Positions 60,115 to 64,000 of a DNA stretch of 64,000 nucleotides are shown here, piece after piece. Position 1 is the first letter of the stretch. Every line of letters starts with the position of its first letter. Made by a program: the position numbers and the translations under genes. Origin of the DNA: Hormiphora californensis (Eukaryota; Ctenophora; Tentaculata; Cydippida; Pleurobrachiidae); the NCBI GenBank assembly GCA_020137815.1, contig CM035357.1:2934528-2998527 (forward strand), in the 5' to 3' direction. Below the pieces are notes generated by a model, which was not told where the DNA came from, ran no database searches, and saw only the letters and a program-made list of their open reading frames with translations.

Positions 60115-63100
60115 TTAATCCTCGATAAACTTAAACACCTCGTCTCCATCAGGTCCTGCTAACTGCTGATCTGCGATATCTGGAAGAGAGATACAAGGTC
60201 ATGAAATGGAAAATATATCATGAGCTTTGAATATGATCACGCCCAAATTATTCCGACTCAAAAAATCCCCTCTGATCATCCCAAAATAATTTTATTTTCA
60301 CAACAATGAAATTATGTGACTCACACCACATTTTATTCAGAGTGCGCTCTTATCTGTGAAGGTTCGGTAGATAAACAATACAATATGTTGTTGTGATCAT
60401 CCCAGTTTCATAAAACTAACCTTCACAAATCTCACAGACGGATCTGTAGTCGGTTTTAGGAACGCAAACCATCCCCATACTCCACTTGTTGTCCTCGCCG
60501 CCCCCATCTTCAGATGTGAACAGGACAGAGGCGCTGTTGTCGTTCAGGTTCGCGTTGAATGGTGTCTTGGTGCCCTTGTAGGTGATCTGTAGGGGGGTGT
60601 TAAATGGTGTCTTAGTACCCTTGTAGGTGATCTGGGGGAGGGGTGTTAAATGGTGTCTTGGTGCCCTTGTAGTTGTTATGTTCTAACCCTCCTTTACATT
60701 TGCGGGGCGCGTGAAACATAGTCTAGCTAGGCAACCTTGTAGGTGATCTGTAGGGAGGGGGTGATAGCCCTAGTCAGAATATAATGTGTATTTATTGCGA
60801 GAATTTATATTAAATACGCGTGTAAATACTTATTTAATACGTATTAAATACGTATTATACGCCTAGAATAAAGAAAAGCTGTGCATTTGGCAATCCCTCG
60901 ACTAGGCTCTTACACCTCTCCTAGGAGGGGTGTAAGAGCCTAGTCGAGGGATTGGTGAGGGGTCTTAGACCGTAAATGACGACGGATTAACTCCGTCGTC
61001 TCATCGGGTTGACAAAATTTCACTCGCTTTCGTATTAGCAATATTTCATTCCGATATATCGGGCAATTACCCAATACCCTTTCCGGTCCTCTAAGAGTAT
61101 AAGACTGTGCGAGTAAGCAGCCGGGTAAATTAGGGTCCGATCACTATAAAGTATTACTGTGTATACTCACGGAAGTATCCATGGTCTTGATCATAACACC
61201 AGATCCCGCGGCCATGCTCATATCTAACTCGACACACATCACCAGGTTACAATCCCAGTCAATATCAATGATGTATTCACAGTGGGTGTTCGGGTTGTAT
61301 GTACCGTTGTGGTAACTGAGGGGTGTTATCGTTACGTTACCATGGTAACTGAGGGGTGTTATCGTTACGTTACCATGGTAACTGAGGGGTGTTATCGTTA
61401 TGTTACCATGGTAACTGAGGGATGTTATCTTTATGTTACCATGGTAACTGAGGGGTGTTAACGTTAGGTTACCATGGTAACTGAGGGGTGTTTAGTTATC
61501 TTTAAGTTACCATGGCAACTGAGGGGTGTTTAGTTATCTTTACGTTACCATGGTAACTGAGGGGTGTTTGGTTATAGTTAGGTTACCATGGTAACTGAGG
61601 GTGTTTAGTTATCGTTACGTTACCATGGTAACTGAGGGGTGTTATCGTCAATGATGTATTCACAGTGGGTGTTCGGGTTGTATGTACCGTTGTGGTAACT
61701 GAGGGGTGTTATCGTTACGTTACCATGGTAACTGAGGGGTGTTATCGTTACGTTACCATGGTAACTGAGGGGTGTTTAGTTATCTTTAAGTTACCATGGC
61801 AACTGAGGGGTGTTTGGTTATCGTTAGGTTACCATGGTAACAGAAGGGTGTTTGGTTATCGTTAGGTTACCATGGTAACTGAGGGGTGTTTGGTTATCGT
61901 TAGGTTACCATGGTAACTGAGGGTGTTTAGTTATCGTTATGTTACCATGGTGACTGAAGGGTAAACGATATTACATTACGTTTAAATGAGCTGGGATCTC
62001 TGGCTACTGCTTTTTGTTTATCGACCTAATAAGTATGTTGCACAATTTCAAAAAGAAAGTTTTGTGACAGTTTTGAGGAAGAACTAAACGAACTAAAAGG
62101 CATCCTTTAGTTGTCAGCATTTTGACAACTGATCTATAACATCCCTTTATGGTAGCGTTATCTACGTCTAATTCTCTAGAAAATAGGAATTAGTTCGCAC
62201 TCGGGGCGACTTTAGACATAGTTTTGACAGCTCCTAGCTGCTGTGATCGACAGAAAATGAAGCTCAAAACAACAATAATTTCTGTATTAGGAGTTAATAT
62301 GGGGCTCAATTTTGTTTTATAAGTTAAACATCCATCCAGAGGACTCCAAACCTAAGTATAGTAAAGATCTGGGTACCTGTACATGCTTTTGTGGTACCGC
62401 AACTACTTTCTACTAAATTAATTGGCAACTAATTAGCACTAATTGTACTTACTTGTGGGAGTAAAGAATGACACTTCCGTTGAAGTAATAACAGCACGCC
62501 AAACCGTTTTCATCACCTGAGGGGGGGTATCTTTTAAATGCAGTTCCAACCCCGACTGAAGATCTTGCCTAGTTTAGTTGCCATTCTTTATGCAGGTTGT
62601 CTTATTTTGTGCAAGGAATCGCCTTCGGACTCGCATTATAAGCTCACAGCTCGGACCCGGGAAACATGTCAAATCTTTTTTTTGTTCAAGAGGGTCGAAA
62701 AGATCAGGGTCGAAAAGATCAGGGTCGAAAAGATCAGGGTCGAAAAGATCAGGGTCGAAAAGATCAGGGTCGAAAAGAGGGTCTCGAGCTAGTCAAATAT
62801 CTTATAACGTACATTTGTCCCAGCCGTGTGTGCTCCTCTCATAGTCAGTACTCCGTTTCTCACAGTAGGTATTGGCCACAGCAGCTATCACTGCCACTAA
62901 CACCGCCAAACTTGCACACAACCTGTAATTGGAAATAGTTCCTTATATGGGGTGTATATAAGCAATCAATACGAGGAAAACTGAGCGATATTTGACAGTC
63001 TGAAGATTATTTCTTTTTCCGAGGGATTCATTTCGACAAACAGAGCTTCAGAAGCTTTCGGTACGGGTAGCGGTAAATGATAACAAGCTATGTCAGTTAC

Positions 63101-63317
63101 CGAAGGTTAATAAATGTGTTGCTTCATAAAAAACTGCACTCTCCGAATCGAGCACAAATAATGGTAGTCCCATGTCAAAATGAACAAATTATTAAGTTGA
63201 CCTTAAGCAAACACTTTAAAAAGACGAATGTCGCTTTGACCGATATCACCCACTGCTTTGGATCAACAACAAAAAAATAGCAAATACACGCCCAGTTTCT
63301 CACCTTATCGTATTCAT
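60115..63317 (-). CDS. Secreted CUB-domain protein, 6 exons, 170 aa
   Basis: Exons in order: 63304-63317, 62864-62922, 62453-62516, 61171-61315, 60421-60586 and 60115-60179. All junctions keep phase and the frame ends at TAA. The first exon encodes only MNTI plus two bases. The leader is RLCASLAVLVAVIAAVA with cleavage near ANTYC. The mature part reads as a CUB domain: CCYYFNGSVILYSH, GTYNPNTHCEYIIDID, CVELDM, then SASVLFTSEDGGGED and KWSMGMVC, followed by a short Cys pair (VCEIC) and an acidic tail. CUB domains mediate extracellular protein contacts, often with calcium. The acceptors of exons 4 and 5 are both preceded by tandem copies of themselves. Expression and partners are unknown. Confidence 0.85.
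60586..60765 (-). repeat. Tandem copies of the CUB exon 5 splice site
   Basis: The real acceptor is CCTACAG|ATCACCTACAAGG (60586). One full upstream copy reads CCCCCAG|ATCACCTACAAGG plus 19 more exon-like bases. A third copy, CCTACAG|ATCACCTACAAGG, is split by a 62-bp mini-element. Confidence 0.88.
60673..60734 (+). mobile_element. 62-bp mini-element with 8-bp target duplication
   Basis: ttgttatgttctaaccctcc ... tagctaggcaa is flanked by CCTTGTAG on both sides (60665-60672 and 60735-60742). An 8-bp duplication fits hAT-type insertion. An inverse copy is at 41905-41966. Confidence 0.75.
60891..60954. repeat. 64-bp near-perfect palindrome
   Basis: CAATCCCTCGACTAGGCTCT... with 26-bp arms and a TCTCCTAGGAGG centre that itself pairs partly. 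It lies in a CUB gene intron. It could extrude a hairpin or be an old element relic. Confidence 0.92.
61312..61965 (-). repeat. 33-bp minisatellite derived from the CUB exon 4 splice site
   Basis: About 18-20 units. On the minus strand each reads CACCCCTCAG|TTACCATGGTAAC with a variable spacer; the core GTTACCATGGTAAC is a perfect palindrome. The copy nearest exon 4 is its true acceptor (CCCTCAG|TTACCACAAC, 61315). A longer piece of the exon (about 45 bases, 61648-61694 on plus) is embedded mid-array. Confidence 0.92.
62691..62785. repeat. 15-bp tandem repeat, about 6 copies
   Basis: ggtcgaaaagatcag is repeated with almost no change. It lies in intron 2 of the CUB gene. It is open in all three plus frames because 15 is a multiple of 3, which creates artefactual ORFs. 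Confidence 0.95.
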
Positions 63318-64000
63318 CTCAGCTAGTAGGTAATGCAAAGGGTGAGGGGAAGTCTTGTGTGTGTATACAACTCAAGCGCAGTCCTTCTCTCTCTATCTCT
63401 GTCTCTCTCAGCTGGTGATGATGGTGTGTGTGCGGGTACGAGCAACGCGAACAACTCTATCCATCATTGAGTGATGTGGATTTAGAGGGGGAGAGAGGAG
63501 CGCTCAGGTCACGTGAGGTTAAACCTTTAGAGGAACATATAGATGACGATACTGGCCGGAGAGCCCCGATTTAAATATATACATATTGGAAGGAGGCAAA
63601 CGGAGGTGCAAATGTTAAATCTGGATCGTATTATTATACTGACTCTCCGTTTGTCATCAGTGATTGTCATTGTGTTTTGTCACTTTGTCACCGTCCTTAA
63701 CTCCCCTCTTGTTTGTCCTATCACGTGACACACCGCTGAATGTCACGTGACTAAATGAGTGTGTGGGTATTATAACATGGGGGAATGTCAGTCTATCCGC
63801 CCATCCAGTGAGGCCGCATCAGCCTCTCTCTGAGACCATCACCTCTAGATCTTTACACACACAGCCCCCACCCACCTCTCTATCCCCATCTCTGTGTATA
63901 TTGCAGTTTTTACTAAAGGCGGATTTTGTGCGTGTGTGAGTGTACACGTTAATCTAGCTTGTTTAGCCGGAAGGATGATGTCTTCCGCACTATTTTGGTA
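63318..64000. other. 5' flank of the CUB gene; possible promoter of a gene beyond the window
   Basis: Contains CACGTGA motifs near 63512, 63724 and 63742 and a CT-rich patch near 63390. The last bases include gaaggATGATGTCTTCCGCA (ATG at 63975), which could start a plus-strand coding exon cut by the window edge. Not enough sequence to judge. Confidence 0.3.

Noticed and set aside
62538-62938. Three plus-strand frames through the 15-bp repeat
   Set aside because: A repeat of 15 bases without stops keeps all frames open, and the region is an intron of the minus-strand CUB gene.

Overview
This window is nuclear DNA of an animal, probably an early-branching marine invertebrate such as a sponge or a similar non-bilaterian. 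The evidence is intron-split genes with GT-AG boundaries that keep frame across every join, an eEF2 kinase, a DEG/ENaC channel, a cytoplasmic dynein light intermediate chain, SEC24, RPS23, CUB, LIM, CAP and discoidin-type domains, and very dense short non-autonomous transposons. I cannot name the species. No transposase, rRNA, tRNA or CRISPR locus was recognised.

Layout. 1-1591 is an almost perfectly homogeneous 57-bp satellite. 2124-4118 (+) is a secreted MACPF-domain gene. 4.3-7.9 kb is a pile of nested non-autonomous transposons, including a 1.47-kb near-perfect palindrome. 8.6-24.6 kb (-) carries most of an eEF2 kinase gene. Two consecutive kinase-domain exons occur twice inside a ~1.97-kb duplicated block, and one large intron hosts an intronless DEG/ENaC channel gene on the same strand with one in-frame TAG. 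26.4-30.0 kb (+) is a single-exon SEC24 (COPII coat). 31.05-31.49 kb (+) is RPS23 with one extra base. 32.2-38.7 kb (+) is a seven-exon dynein light intermediate chain with nested mariner-like elements in intron 2. 39.4-40.3 kb (+) is a LIM + CAP protein whose reading frame needs two single-base corrections. 42.0-46.6 kb (+) is a SAP/HeH-motif protein with a C-terminal membrane helix. 48.8-49.1 kb (-) holds exons of an unidentified gene, divergent from a methyltransferase (49.3-52.0 kb, +) that has a 779-bp transposon inside a coding exon. 52.7-54.2 kb is a long-inverted-repeat, Mutator-like element with a 9-bp target duplication and an identifiable empty site at 57.4 kb. 57.5-58.2 kb (+) is a secreted discoidin/fucolectin-like protein. 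60.1-63.3 kb (-) is a six-exon secreted CUB-domain protein of 170 aa.

The genes do not form a pathway; this is an ordinary eukaryotic mosaic of housekeeping and secreted-protein genes. Two cross-gene patterns stand out. First, five exons in three genes have their 3' splice site (pyrimidine tract, AG and first exon bases) tandemly copied back into the upstream intron, giving arrays of decoy acceptors. Second, four frame lesions in three otherwise intact genes are each exactly one surplus base, and each can be placed at a glycine GGN codon. Consensus-sequence error is the simplest explanation, but +1 recoding is testable.
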